Shown here: positions 50,052-59,758 of the stretch, one piece after another
Layout of the letters: each line of letters opens with the position of its first letter
Position numbering within the stretch: position 1 is the stretch's first letter
Assembly (NCBI RefSeq): GCF_023283985.1
Contig: NZ_JAKIKU010000002.1
Span: forward strand, 186,001 to 250,000
Reading direction: 5' to 3'
DNA: 64,000 nucleotides
From: Shewanella electrodiphila
Lineage (GTDB): Bacteria; Pseudomonadota; Gammaproteobacteria; Enterobacterales; Shewanellaceae
Translations under genes and position numbers: made by a program
Notes under the pieces: generated by a model
Told to the model about the DNA's origin: nothing
The model's database searches: none
The model's input: the letters and a program-made list of their open reading frames with translations, nothing else

Positions 50052-51038
50052 ATGGAAAGTCAGAAAAATATACAAGCTTTAACTTGGTTATTCTCAGGGT
50101 TTGATGCGTCTTTTACTCATAGTGATATAACACTGACTCGTTATTTTGAAGATGAGTTTATTAATAATATTCAGATAAAACAGCCGCATCGATTTCGGGT
50201 GATATTTGATGAGTCGGCATTTGATGGGATTAGTCAGTGGTTTGAAGGTTTAGAACAAGATTGTTCTATTGCGGTGTTAATGCGCCACAACAGCCTGAAA
50301 GGAGTTGAGATTGCTTCATCTTCTCGATTAACCCAATTAATTGAACAGTTTCCTGCTGACATAAATGCCGAGATACTTGAAGTGACTCAAGCATTACCAA
50401 GTTTTTTTAAGCCGGGCTTATTGGTCATGGATATGGACTCAACGGCGATTCAAATTGAATGCATAGATGAACTAGCAGCAATGGCGGGTGTGGGCGATGC
50501 TGTTTCAGAAGTCACAGAAAGAGCAATGCAGGGTGAGTTGGACTTTGAAGAAAGTCTGCGATTGCGTGTCGGTAAACTTGCTGGTGCCAGTGAAGAGATT
50601 ATTACGACACTATGTCAGAACTTGCCATTAATGCCAGGGCTTGAAAGCTTAGTTGCTGAGCTTAAACCTAATGATTGGAAGTTAGTATTAGCATCTGGCG
50701 GCTTTACGCCTTTTGTGGGCCACTTGAAAGAGCTGTTAAAGCTTGATGCAGCTTATGCGAATGAACTGGTAATTAAAGACGGCAAGTTAACAGGTGAAGT
50801 CACTGGTGAAGTGGTAGATGCGCAATATAAAGCCGATGTGATTGATAAAAGCAGCGCATCGTGGCAAATAGCAGCAGGTCAACGAATGGCAATTGGCGAT
50901 GGCGCAAATGATATCCCAATGGTTAATGCGGCAGACTTTGGGGTCGCTTTTCATGCTAAACCTAAACTGCTTGCGGCCGCTGATGCCAGTATTCAAAAAC
51001 TAGACTTACGTTGTTTAGTGTTTTACTTACAAGGCTAA
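50052..51038 (+). CDS. serB: Phosphoserine phosphatase
   Basis: SerB hydrolyses O-phospho-L-serine in the last step of serine synthesis. The 328-residue HAD-family enzyme has the nucleophile motif DMDSTAIQIEC (Asp127 and Asp129) and the LASGGFTPFV motif II. The Lys of motif III and GDGANDIPM (motif IV) follow. An N-terminal domain of about 115 residues resembles the extension in E. coli SerB. I use the ATG at 50052 because GAGGA sits about 10 bases upstream. The in-frame ATG at 50043 almost touches that site. Confidence 0.95.
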   Translation: MESQKNIQALTWLFSGFDASFTHSDITLTRYFEDEFINNIQIKQPHRFRVIFDESAFDGISQWFEGLEQDCSIAVLMRHNSLKGVEIASSSRLTQLIEQFPADINAEILEVTQALPSFFKPGLLVMDMDSTAIQIECIDELAAMAGVGDAVSEVTERAMQGELDFEESLRLRVGKLAGASEEIITTLCQNLPLMPGLESLVAELKPNDWKLVLASGGFTPFVGHLKELLKLDAAYANELVIKDGKLTGEVTGEVVDAQYKADVIDKSSASWQIAAGQRMAIGDGANDIPMVNAADFGVAFHAKPKLLAAADASIQKLDLRCLVFYLQG

Positions 51039-51045
51039 GCTATTC

Positions 51046-51081
51046 AATAAACTAGACAATAAACTAAACAATAAACTGAAC
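51046..51081 (+). repeat. Three 12-bp tandem repeats after serB
   Basis: AATAAACTAGAC, AATAAACTAAAC and AATAAACTGAAC follow each other exactly, starting 7 bases after the serB stop. Confidence 0.85.
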
Positions 51082-51162
51082 TTGTCGCGATGGTGCTTTT
51101 TATTGTGATGAGGTTTGCTTGGCAATGAGTTTGTTAGGAAAACTGGTGTGCTCTTGCTGGTG

Positions 51163-51218
51163 AAGTCGCTCTCTAGCATGAGCGACTTAATTCAAATAGA
51201 TTTGATTAAATCTATTTG
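51163..51218 (+). other. Two perfect hairpins between serB and the hydrolase gene
   Basis: AAGTCGCTC (51163-51171) pairs with GAGCGACTT (51180-51188). CAAATAGATTT (51193-51203) pairs with AAATCTATTTG (51208-51218). Neither has a clear T-run, though the second is A/T-rich. The 273-base gap has no ORF of note. Confidence 0.75.
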
Positions 51219-51311
51219 GCTGATTAGATTTATTACTCTAATTTACTTGTAATTAACACTCGCTGTGTTTACCGTGGTTATATTCATGATGACGGATATA
51301 TCAAGACTTGT

Positions 51312-52214
51312 ATGCAGCACTCTCATTACCTTCCTTACCGAAATGGAAAACTTCATCTTCGCCATATCAAAGCTAACCCTTTATCTCAGTCGGGTAGCGA
51401 TAGTCGTACCCCCATCTTGATGCTTCATGGTGCTATGTCTAATGGGCGGGTTTTTTATAGCCCTTCAGGTAAAGGATTAGGCTGTTATCTTGCTGAGCAA
51501 GGCTATGATGTTTATGTACTGGATACAGCGGGTAGAGGGGCGAGCGAGCCAAGAATTGATGCTGATTATCACATGGGACAAACAGAAGTGATTTTAGAGC
51601 AGTTGCCCATTGCCCACGCGTTCGTGCTGCAGCATGCTAAAGCACAAAAGGTGCATTGGTGTGCCCATTCATGGGGTGGGGTGTTAATGGCCAGTAGTTA
51701 TATTCGTTTAGCTGCTTTGCGCGATGAAGTGGCGTCATTTGTTACATTTGGTAGTAAAAGAACCATTAAAGTGTCGTCATTTAGAAAAACCATGATGGTA
51801 GATTTGTTTTGGAATCGCCTCGCGCCGCTAATGACTAAGTATCAAGGCTATCTTGCAGCCGATAAGTATCGCCTGGGAATGGATAATGAAAGCCGGTTAT
51901 CGTTATTGCAAACTATTGATTGGGTTAGAGGCGACTGGATTGATGCAGAAGATCAGTTTGATTATAGCGAGGCGGTACAAAATATTAAGTGGCCGAAAAG
52001 CTGGTTTATTGCAGGTAAAAAAGACTTTGTTCTGGGCAATCCTTCAGACGTTAAAGACATGATGAGTGAGTGTGGACTGGAGCATGCTGATTATACTTTG
52101 CTTGCCAAGGATAAAGGCTTCAAACAGGATTACACCCACGCAGGAATGCTCACCGATAAATCTGCTGTGACAGATCACTTTCCGCTCGTGAGTGATTGGT
52201 ATAACCGTTTTTAG
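51312..52214 (+). CDS. Alpha/beta-hydrolase fold protein
   Basis: The 300-residue protein has a typical alpha/beta-hydrolase layout. An oxyanion-hole segment LMLHGAMSNG and a DTAGRGAS strand-loop come first. The nucleophile elbow AHSWGG has Ser120, and a C-terminal acid (GKKDFVLGN region) and a His near YTHAGML follow. There is no signal peptide, so it should be cytoplasmic. The nucleophile motif H-S-W-G-G resembles lipase/esterase-like members, but no substrate can be assigned. It sits alone between serB and the convergent PilZ gene. Confidence 0.85.
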   Translation: MQHSHYLPYRNGKLHLRHIKANPLSQSGSDSRTPILMLHGAMSNGRVFYSPSGKGLGCYLAEQGYDVYVLDTAGRGASEPRIDADYHMGQTEVILEQLPIAHAFVLQHAKAQKVHWCAHSWGGVLMASSYIRLAALRDEVASFVTFGSKRTIKVSSFRKTMMVDLFWNRLAPLMTKYQGYLAADKYRLGMDNESRLSLLQTIDWVRGDWIDAEDQFDYSEAVQNIKWPKSWFIAGKKDFVLGNPSDVKDMMSECGLEHADYTLLAKDKGFKQDYTHAGMLTDKSAVTDHFPLVSDWYNRF

Positions 52215-52263
52215 GTTTAAAAGGCTTTATGCAGAGCTTAGCTACACTTAGAAATTGTTAAGT

Positions 52264-54660
52264 TTAATTATTAACTGAATTTTCTATATGTAGCTCAGGG
52301 AAGCGAACCTCTACTTCAGCGGTAATATCTAATAGTTCTCCGCTGCCGATGACCTGCCATAGGCGCTCTTCAAGCTGCTTAGCTCTATGTTTTGCATGGA
52401 TAGTGATATATTCCATTTCACGTCGTATATAGCTCATATCGGTTTTTTCTGTAGCACCGAAGTAAACGCGTAATGCCATAAAACGTCCAACTGATTGGGC
52501 ATGGTGAATGAAACTAATTTGTGCATTGCGACTATTAAAATCATTCATCAGTTGCGACTGAATATTAATAGCACCTCTTCCTTGACGAGATATTTGCATG
52601 AATATTTCAAAGTATTCCACACCATCAATAGGCTTCATGGCTCTGATAGGGTCAATAATGTGCTGTTTAAACTGGGCTTCATCAAATAATGGTGTGAGGT
52701 TAAAGCTAAGTGGTTGCGTCGAACCTGCAGCAAAAAGGTGGCTAATTTCATCGTTTTTAGTACCAATACCAATACAAGCCAGTTGTGCCGATTTTTTGGT
52801 TTTTTCAACGAAATAAGGCACACCAACAAGTTGTCTTAATAGTAAATTTTTCATTCCGTCAGCGAGCTCTTTAAGCTCACCTTCATCATCCGATAGTTGC
52901 TCAAACTTATCTCGGTTGTGGTTAATAAGCTTATTGATAAACTCAACACCAGCATGAGGCTCGTGGCCAACGATGGCTGATAAATGTAATGTTTGATGAT
53001 TATTACGACTACGGATTAATTGATATGGCAGGTTCTTTAATTCTGTTTTACCCGCGATAGCTTGCAGCTTTGGAAAGTGTAGACTGACTTCAGCAGGACT
53101 TGCAAATTGAGTATTGTCTTCAAGGGTAAACTGCAAACCTCGAGTGGATATATCATGGGTTATACCACGGCTCTTTTTGCCTTCTTGCTCAATTTCGATA
53201 ATGGTTTTAAATGCAAAACGAGCTTCTCTTCTACGCTCACTAAATGGCATAGATAAACGCTTAACGGTATTTTTTTTCAGTTTTAGCTGATTAAATATTT
53301 TAAGCGAATTGACGTTGTCGCCTTCATTAAACCATGCACGATAATTAGGCCTGACATCTTCATTAGTTAAATCAACGATCTGTAAGATATAACTAAACCT
53401 TGCCAATTGTTGTTCGGTCAATGCCGAATACTGGCTTTCATCGCCAGGAAGGGTAGAGGTTTTATAATTTAATTTATGATCAACCTTTTGTTGCGCAACC
53501 TTATAGATACGCCAGCTCTCTTTTGCTGCGCCAAACCCAAAGAATAGCTGCATGGCATTATGTTGTTTCAACTCATGTAATGAAGCTGAAAAATACTGGG
53601 TAACGCCTTTGGCTTGGTGGGTAAAGCAAAAGAATAAACTGTGATCAGTTTCTTCGGGGTATTTAAGCAGGTTAACTAATCGATTATTGGTCAACATGCT
53701 GGGCAGTTGACTCACTTCTTTTTCGTCAAGAAAATACTGCAAAATGGGTTGGTTGCCACGACTTAGCAGCTTGTGACTGATAAAAGGCTTACCGTCAGCT
53801 ACTGATATATACAGCGGCATGTGTGCCAGCATAGGCAAGTAGTGACGCTCAAAACCTAATCCCGTAGCATTCACGATGACATCATTAACATCCACTTTAT
53901 AACGAAACTTATAGCCACGGATAAGTTGGGTGAGCATTTTATCTAATTCAACGCTATCACCCATGCGCCGTAAGCGCATAATAGCGCTGTCATCTTTATT
54001 CTGGATATCGACAATTTGATAGTCGACACCGTTTTGCAGGTCTTCAAAAAAGAATTCTTCGTTAAGTTCTAATAGCTTAATTCGCAGTGGTTTGTCTTGG
54101 TCAAAGCGATGCTTAGCTGGCAGTCGAACTCTGGCACCGCCAACGGATAGATCTAAGCTCGCACCGATAACGTCTGCACCGCCATCTTGAGAAGCTGAGA
54201 TACGAATAGAGTAGTTCATTCGTTCTTCACTGCGATTAAAGTAACTTCCCATGACAACACCTGGTACCACTAACTCTGAACTCTCTATGGTAGGTTCTTG
54301 CTTATTTAGGCGTAATTGTTCTTTGCGATGTCTATGTTCATTAAGTACGTGCTCATAAACACCGATTGTGTACTTGTTACGATAAATTTGTAGTGCTTGG
54401 GCTAATGAAGCTTTTGCAGGCTCATCAAGAAAGTGACGCTGTTTAGCCACGCTGACTTCTTCGCAGTGCAATTCTGTTTTATCGCGTAAATCAATTATTC
54501 GGGTACATATAGCAGAAAGGCGATTCAGTTCCATTTTGAGCAAAAATCGAGTCGAATTAGATTCGTCGATAGTCAGCTTTTCAAAGACATCTTTGAAATC
54601 TGGTTCCATCAGTAGCGGTTTGAGTTGTTCTATTAGCTGACTATGGTCTTCTATGCTCAT
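52264..54660 (-). CDS. Large protein with two PilZ domains (putative c-di-GMP effector)
   Basis: The 798-residue protein has no signal peptide or TM segment. A helical N-terminal region (about 1-130) leads to a first PilZ-like domain (about 143-240) with RSEERMNYS and the D-x-S-x-x-G motif at Asp170. A middle region follows. A second PilZ domain (about 470-570) has RRREARFAF and DISTRGLQF. The C-terminus (about 600-798) is of unknown fold. RxxxR plus D/N-x-S-x-x-G residues in the second domain fit c-di-GMP binding; the first is less canonical. It is a single gene on the minus strand between serB and radA, genes that are adjacent in E. coli. The downstream target is unknown. Confidence 0.82.
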   Translation of the reverse strand: MSIEDHSQLIEQLKPLLMEPDFKDVFEKLTIDESNSTRFLLKMELNRLSAICTRIIDLRDKTELHCEEVSVAKQRHFLDEPAKASLAQALQIYRNKYTIGVYEHVLNEHRHRKEQLRLNKQEPTIESSELVVPGVVMGSYFNRSEERMNYSIRISASQDGGADVIGASLDLSVGGARVRLPAKHRFDQDKPLRIKLLELNEEFFFEDLQNGVDYQIVDIQNKDDSAIMRLRRMGDSVELDKMLTQLIRGYKFRYKVDVNDVIVNATGLGFERHYLPMLAHMPLYISVADGKPFISHKLLSRGNQPILQYFLDEKEVSQLPSMLTNNRLVNLLKYPEETDHSLFFCFTHQAKGVTQYFSASLHELKQHNAMQLFFGFGAAKESWRIYKVAQQKVDHKLNYKTSTLPGDESQYSALTEQQLARFSYILQIVDLTNEDVRPNYRAWFNEGDNVNSLKIFNQLKLKKNTVKRLSMPFSERRREARFAFKTIIEIEQEGKKSRGITHDISTRGLQFTLEDNTQFASPAEVSLHFPKLQAIAGKTELKNLPYQLIRSRNNHQTLHLSAIVGHEPHAGVEFINKLINHNRDKFEQLSDDEGELKELADGMKNLLLRQLVGVPYFVEKTKKSAQLACIGIGTKNDEISHLFAAGSTQPLSFNLTPLFDEAQFKQHIIDPIRAMKPIDGVEYFEIFMQISRQGRGAINIQSQLMNDFNSRNAQISFIHHAQSVGRFMALRVYFGATEKTDMSYIRREMEYITIHAKHRAKQLEERLWQVIGSGELLDITAEVEVRFPELHIENSVNN

Positions 54661-54868
54661 TGGCTCTTTTCAGTTTTGGTGCGAGAACTAGGTGCTAAAT
54701 ATAAGTCTGACTGGTAGTCTTATCGGCTAGCGAAATACTTACTTTATACAAATTTAATTTATGTGTCTGTTAAAGCAAGTAATAAAACTATTAAAATACC
54801 ATTTTAATGTAGCTTGGTTGATTATTAACCTAAAACTCTTCTTTTGATTAACTTAATGACAGTGAAGC

Positions 54869-56242
54869 ATGGCAAAGAATAAAACAGCGTTTGTGTGTAA
54901 TGAATGTGGGCAAGACTTTCCTCGTTGGCAAGGACAATGTAGTGCATGCCAAGAATGGAATACGATTTCAGAGGTGCGTATTGCTGCTGTGAAATCATCA
55001 TCAACTTCTGTTGCTGGCTATGCTGGCTCAGTAGGTGGTGGCTCTAAAAAATTAGCTGAGGTTGAAGAGTTTGAAGCGCAAAAGCGATTAACCGGGATTG
55101 GCGAACTCGATAGAGTATTATGTGGCGGGTTAACGACGGGTTCAGTGAATATTATTTCTGGCGACCCTGGCGCAGGTAAAACAACGCTTTTATCTGATTT
55201 GATTGCACGTATGTCTCAAGTTATGCCATCGCTTTATTGTACTGCTGAAGAGTCACTATCGCAGTTTAAAAATCGTGTGAATCGCTTAAAGCTTAATTAT
55301 AACGAAGATAACTTATATCTAATGGCGGAAACCAATGTTGAAGCCATTATTGCAGAGTTAGAAGCCAAGCAAATTAAGTTTGCTGTTATTGACTCTATCC
55401 AAGCTGTGGTCTCAGACTTAGCCAATGGTAGTCCAGGTTCACCATCACAAGTCAAAAGCAGTGCCCAAGCGTTAACTCAATACTGTAAACAAAATAACGT
55501 CACCATGTTTTTGGTTGCCCATGTTAACAAAAATAATGAAACAGCAGGGCCGCAAACCTTAATTCATATTGTCGATTGTCTCACCCATATTGAATGTAAT
55601 GACGGCCAGATAAGAACCCTAAGGGCTAATAAAAACCGTTTTGGCGATGTCGATACTGTCGGTATTTTTAAGATGACAGAGCGCGGCATGATAAGTGTCG
55701 ATAACCCGAGTGAAATATTCCTTTCGGGCTCGAGTACTGAGTCACCAGGAGCCGCAATTACCTGTATTCGAAAGGGTAACCGTAATTTATTGTTAGAGAT
55801 TCAATGTTTGACCACTGAAACTGAAGGCGAGTTTCCACAGCGTGTCTGTGTTGGGTTGAACATGAACCGAATAAAAATGCTCACAGGAGTGCTTCGAAAG
55901 CATACCCGTACCAAAATCTTTCATGATACTTACTTTAACCTTGTGGGTGGTTTGAAAATTGATGAGTCAGAGACCTGTATCGATTTAGCACTTGTGACAG
56001 CATTATTAAGCAGTCTGAATGATTTTGTCGTCCCACGAACCACTTGTATCATGGGTGAGTTAAGTTTAAATGGTGATGTCAGGCCAATTGATAGCGGTGT
56101 TCCAAGAGTTAAGGAAGCAGTGCAACATGGCTTTACCGAAATCTATATTCCTCATCGAAATTATCATAAGTCGATGGAAAACTTAGGGGCTAAAATTCAC
56201 CCGATTAAAACGGTTCATGAATTACTTGAACTGATAAATTAA
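54869..56242 (+). CDS. radA: DNA repair protein RadA (Sms)
   Basis: RadA is a RecA-like ATPase/helicase that processes recombination intermediates. The 457-residue protein (E. coli 460) begins with a C4 zinc motif (CNECGQDF and CSAC). A RecA-like core with Walker A GDPGAGKTT and the RadA-specific KNRFG motif (in RANKNRFGD) comes next. A C-terminal Lon-protease-like domain (about 290-457) completes it. The 208 bases upstream contain no other gene. In E. coli radA follows serB directly; here two genes separate them. Confidence 0.97.
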   Translation: MAKNKTAFVCNECGQDFPRWQGQCSACQEWNTISEVRIAAVKSSSTSVAGYAGSVGGGSKKLAEVEEFEAQKRLTGIGELDRVLCGGLTTGSVNIISGDPGAGKTTLLSDLIARMSQVMPSLYCTAEESLSQFKNRVNRLKLNYNEDNLYLMAETNVEAIIAELEAKQIKFAVIDSIQAVVSDLANGSPGSPSQVKSSAQALTQYCKQNNVTMFLVAHVNKNNETAGPQTLIHIVDCLTHIECNDGQIRTLRANKNRFGDVDTVGIFKMTERGMISVDNPSEIFLSGSSTESPGAAITCIRKGNRNLLLEIQCLTTETEGEFPQRVCVGLNMNRIKMLTGVLRKHTRTKIFHDTYFNLVGGLKIDESETCIDLALVTALLSSLNDFVVPRTTCIMGELSLNGDVRPIDSGVPRVKEAVQHGFTEIYIPHRNYHKSMENLGAKIHPIKTVHELLELIN

Positions 56243-56461
56243 TACACTTGTTTGAATTTTAACTAGGCAAGCGACATCAGAAACGATATTATTCCTTGCC
56301 TAATTATTGTACCCGTTAGGACGTGAGCTTTTGCTGTCTAAATCATATTTGATCTTGTGACAGCATGTTCAACACATGCTCTTTAGGGTGAGCAAGCAAT
56401 TGTGATGACATAGCAATTGAGAAAACGAATACTCGTGAAGGGATACTTTTACTAATGGATT

Positions 56462-57322
56462 ATGATGTTGTTGCTTAACTTTAAATTATTGTTGATTGCG
56501 CTTATCTGCTTTTTTGTTACAGAAGCCTCTGCCAAATCCTCTTCTCCCCAAGTATTACGTTTATATCAAACTGATTACCATTTTCAGTATCATATTGAAC
56601 TTCTTAAAATGGCACTTGATAAAACTGCCGCCGATTATCCTGAAGCAAGTTTGCAATTCACTGAGCAGGTCACTCAAGGTCGCGGTTTAAAAATGCTTGA
56701 GCAGGGTGAAGTCGATGTGGCTTTTCTAGCGTCCAGCAAACAGCGTGAACAAACCTTTATTCCGGTTAAAATTCCATTATTGAAAGGCTTACTTGGATAC
56801 AGGCTTTTGTTAATTCATCAAGATAATCAACAAAAATTTCTCCAGGTAAAAAACACTCATGACTTAGGTGAATCATTTGTCGCAGGCTTTGGCAGCCATT
56901 GGGCAGATATCGATGTATTACGTCATAATGCATTACCGACACAGGATATTGGCACTGCAAGTAGTTTACATAGAATGTTGCATGCCAAACGTTTCGATTA
57001 CTTTCCTCGCGGAATCAATGAAGTATGGCAAGAGCAACAACGCATAAGTAGTAAGTTGCCGGAATTAATGATTGAACCGAATATTGCGCTTGTATATAAC
57101 TTACCAGTGTATGTCTTTGTGAATAAAGAGCTACCAGAATTAGCTGAAAGAATTGAGAAAGGGCTGAATAAAGCCACGGATGATTTGTCTTTCCAAGAGT
57201 TATTTTTAAAGTATTACAGTGACTCTATTTTGAAAGCGAGGTTATCTGAGCGGCAAATTATTTACCTTGATAACCAAGATTACCCACAGACAGAGCCAAT
57301 AGATACTAGCTGGTGGTTATAG
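56462..57322 (+). CDS. Periplasmic solute-binding-protein-like protein
   Basis: The 286-residue protein has a signal peptide ending TEASA (about residue 24). Its fold-like features match family 3 extracellular solute-binding proteins, such as GRGLKMLEQGEVDVAFLAS. No permease or ATPase genes adjoin it, so a transport role is doubtful. Stand-alone proteins of this type in Shewanella and Vibrio often act as ligand sensors. The PilZ gene downstream (convergent) is a loose hint of signalling. No ligand can be inferred. The ribosome site is weak; ATG at 56462 or 56465 is possible. Confidence 0.72.
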   Translation: MMLLLNFKLLLIALICFFVTEASAKSSSPQVLRLYQTDYHFQYHIELLKMALDKTAADYPEASLQFTEQVTQGRGLKMLEQGEVDVAFLASSKQREQTFIPVKIPLLKGLLGYRLLLIHQDNQQKFLQVKNTHDLGESFVAGFGSHWADIDVLRHNALPTQDIGTASSLHRMLHAKRFDYFPRGINEVWQEQQRISSKLPELMIEPNIALVYNLPVYVFVNKELPELAERIEKGLNKATDDLSFQELFLKYYSDSILKARLSERQIIYLDNQDYPQTEPIDTSWWL

Positions 57323-57353
57323 ATAAGCTTAGTCATCTGCTGAACCTTTTGAG

Positions 57354-57713
57354 CTATATGCTCACAAGCTGAGCAAGCTCTCGTTGCAGTAATTCTTCAT
57401 CGCCAATATTAAGTTCAATAATGCGTTTAAGGTGACTAATACTGTCTAGATCAATGTGCTGGCATTCAAGCCCTAAATGCTTGGCCTCTTTATGAACAAG
57501 GAGCGTGTCCATGCTTAGCACGATATCAGAGTCAGGTAATAAAAAGCTTAATGCCACTTTTTGCCCCTTTATTGCATCGAGTCCATCAGGTGTTGAAATT
57601 AAGGCACCCTTGATACTTAAATCTAAAATATCTGTGCGATAGCTTTTATCTTCAATCTTGATTGAAGCTGTAGCCGCAAATAATGTACGTGTGAACTTTC
57701 TTCTTTCATCCAT
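57354..57713 (-). CDS. Small single-domain PilZ protein
   Basis: The 119-residue protein is little more than one PilZ domain, with RRKFTR (RxxxR) at residues 4-9 and DLSIKG (D-x-S-x-x-G) from about residue 31. These are the c-di-GMP contact motifs. I choose the ATG at 57713, with GGTGGA about 7 bases upstream. A GTG four codons earlier (57725) is also open but would put the ribosome site inside the gene. It is transcribed toward the solute-binding-like gene. The effector partner is unknown. Confidence 0.88.
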   Translation of the reverse strand: MDERRKFTRTLFAATASIKIEDKSYRTDILDLSIKGALISTPDGLDAIKGQKVALSFLLPDSDIVLSMDTLLVHKEAKHLGLECQHIDLDSISHLKRIIELNIGDEELLQRELAQLVSI

Positions 57714-57900
57714 AAAACATTCCACCCACTTACTGAACTCACAAATTGTAGATGCTGAAGTAAACAGTCATCAGTAATTTGTTTTGATTTATAAAGAATA
57801 CGCTATCTAAAAATGAATGCCAATAATGACTTAGTTAACGCGCTATGTTGGAACATAGTCATGAGGCAAATGGTTAGTTTACCGTTTTATTGCAAACGTA

Positions 57901-57926
57901 AAAAAGGAGCCTAAGGCTCCTTTTTT
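57901..57926. terminator. Bidirectional terminator downstream of the YjiH-family gene
   Basis: GGAGCC-TAA-GGCTCC flanked by A and T runs. On the minus strand it would end the YjiH-type gene and shield the small PilZ gene. The surrounding gap (57714-58005) shows nothing else. Confidence 0.8.
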
Positions 57927-58005
57927 GTCTGCTAATTATCTAAAGCAAGGTGTTTAGCTGATACTCAATTTGATTATTGAGCTGAGTCAATTATGGCGTT
58001 AACCA

Positions 58006-59364
58006 CTAAACTAACAAATGGCCACACAATGCAATCACTGGCAGTGTGACTAAAGTACGCAGAATAAATACCACAAACAACTCAAAGAAGTTTACTGGGA
58101 TTTTACTGCCAATTAATAACGCGCCAACTTCACTCATATAAATGAGCTGAGTAACAGATAGGGCCGCAATCACAAAGCGGGTTAAGTCAGACTCAATAGA
58201 GCTGGCTAAAATTGATGGTAAGAACATATCTGCAAAACCCACAACGATGGTGGTTGAAGCCACATCAGCTTCAGGTATTTGTAGCAGTTCAAGTAACGGG
58301 ATAAATGGCATGCCTAAATAATCAAAAATAGGCGTATTTTCTGCTAAAACCAAGGCAACAGTACCAATGGCCATGACCACAGGAATAATACCAAACACCA
58401 TATCGACGACATTTTTAACACCTTCTTGTAGAACATGTTTAACGCCACCAGCACGAGATGCTTTATTGAGTGCTTGCTCAAAGCCCCAAGACATTACCCC
58501 ATGTCCCTGTGGGATCATTTCATCATCAGGGTGACGAGGCGTGTTATCTATGTATAAATCTTTTTTCCAGGATAAAGGAGGCAATTTAGGCACAATAATG
58601 GCCGCAACAAAACCTGCTAAACAAACCGTTAAGTAAAAAGGCACAAATAAATGTTCAAGCTGAACTTGTGAAATTACGACTAAACTAAAGGTAATTGATA
58701 CAGCAGAGAAGGTTGTACCGATAACCGCAGCTTCACGTTCAGTGTATAAACGTGTCTCGTATTGTTTGTTGGTCATTAAAATACCAACGCTGCCATCACC
58801 TAACCAAGACGCCATACAATCGATAGCACTTCTTCCTGGTAAGTTGAAGATAGGACGCATTAGCTTGGTCAGCATAGTGCCGAAAAACTCTAATAAGCCA
58901 AAGTTCAGTAACAGAGGTAATAACATTCCAGCGAAAATGAATACGGAAAATAGCACAGGGAGGAGATCGTTCAGTACTAATGCCCCAGTATCAGCAGAAT
59001 AGATTGCCTCAGATCCAATTTCTAAATAGGTCAGTACAATAAATACAGCACCCAAAATACGTACGATTAACCAAAATGGCGACACGTTGAGTAGGGTATT
59101 CAAAAAGGCGCTTTCTTGAACCAGTTTAGGTTTAATGATTTTACAAAGTACCGATATGATTGCCATAAACACGACGATACAGGTGACAATCAGCGGTAAA
59201 ATCTCGGCAAATTGGCTCTGAACCGCTTTAGACATGATAGCAATTGGAATCGTAATTGCGTCGTTATAGCTTATCGGTGTCATGAATAATAACAAACCGA
59301 TCAGTGACGGAATGATAAAGGTCAGTATTGTCTTTATGTTATGTTTTTGTTTTTCTTGAGTCAC
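58006..59364 (-). CDS. YjiH-family membrane protein with nucleoside-recognition (Gate) domains
   Basis: The 452-residue protein has about 10-11 hydrophobic segments. It carries the conserved ASWLGDGSVGILMTN-type loop and EVGALLIGSKIPV of the YjiH family, which contains two Gate (nucleoside-recognition) repeats related to transporters and to spore-maturation SpmA/SpmB. Transport of a small metabolite across the inner membrane is expected. The substrate is unknown. It is not adjacent to the deo/nupC genes, so a nucleoside role is only a family-level guess. It is monocistronic, with a terminator downstream. Confidence 0.85.
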   Translation of the reverse strand: MTQEKQKHNIKTILTFIIPSLIGLLLFMTPISYNDAITIPIAIMSKAVQSQFAEILPLIVTCIVVFMAIISVLCKIIKPKLVQESAFLNTLLNVSPFWLIVRILGAVFIVLTYLEIGSEAIYSADTGALVLNDLLPVLFSVFIFAGMLLPLLLNFGLLEFFGTMLTKLMRPIFNLPGRSAIDCMASWLGDGSVGILMTNKQYETRLYTEREAAVIGTTFSAVSITFSLVVISQVQLEHLFVPFYLTVCLAGFVAAIIVPKLPPLSWKKDLYIDNTPRHPDDEMIPQGHGVMSWGFEQALNKASRAGGVKHVLQEGVKNVVDMVFGIIPVVMAIGTVALVLAENTPIFDYLGMPFIPLLELLQIPEADVASTTIVVGFADMFLPSILASSIESDLTRFVIAALSVTQLIYMSEVGALLIGSKIPVNFFELFVVFILRTLVTLPVIALCGHLLV

Positions 59365-59758
59365 TTTATATATGCCTTACCCATTGACCAAATTTTTATG
59401 GTTGATTATGTCTAACCGTCCGGTGGGGAAACTGCTGAATGTCCATTCAAAGATGCGTTAAGCGAGGCAAGGTTACCTGCTTATCTAGCCTATGTAAAAC
59501 TATTCACTTTAACGAATAGTTATTGAGTTATTTTGCTTATCTATATTCTATAGCTTTTGTTGGTAAATGCACGTATTAATTCCTTTGTAATCATAATGTT
59601 GCGATGTTGTTTTGTGTGGGTTTTGTGGGTGTTATTTAGGTTGAGTGCGGTTGTTTTAACTTTGAAGTGTTTTCAACTTCGGCAGATTTACGATATTTTA
59701 TTAAATTAAGTTAGTAAACATTAGACGTGGATAGAGGTTTTATCAATTATGATTAAGT
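59365..59758. other. Gene-free region between divergent membrane-protein genes
   Basis: This stretch holds the promoters of the YjiH-family gene (minus) and the DUF998-like gene (plus). The only clear structure is AACTATTC (59498-59505) inverted as GAATAGTT (59514-59521), an 8-bp dyad that could be an operator. No small ORF is supported. Confidence 0.5.

Noticed and set aside
56462..57322. ABC transporter operon
   Set aside because: The solute-binding-like protein has no adjoining permease or ATPase gene.
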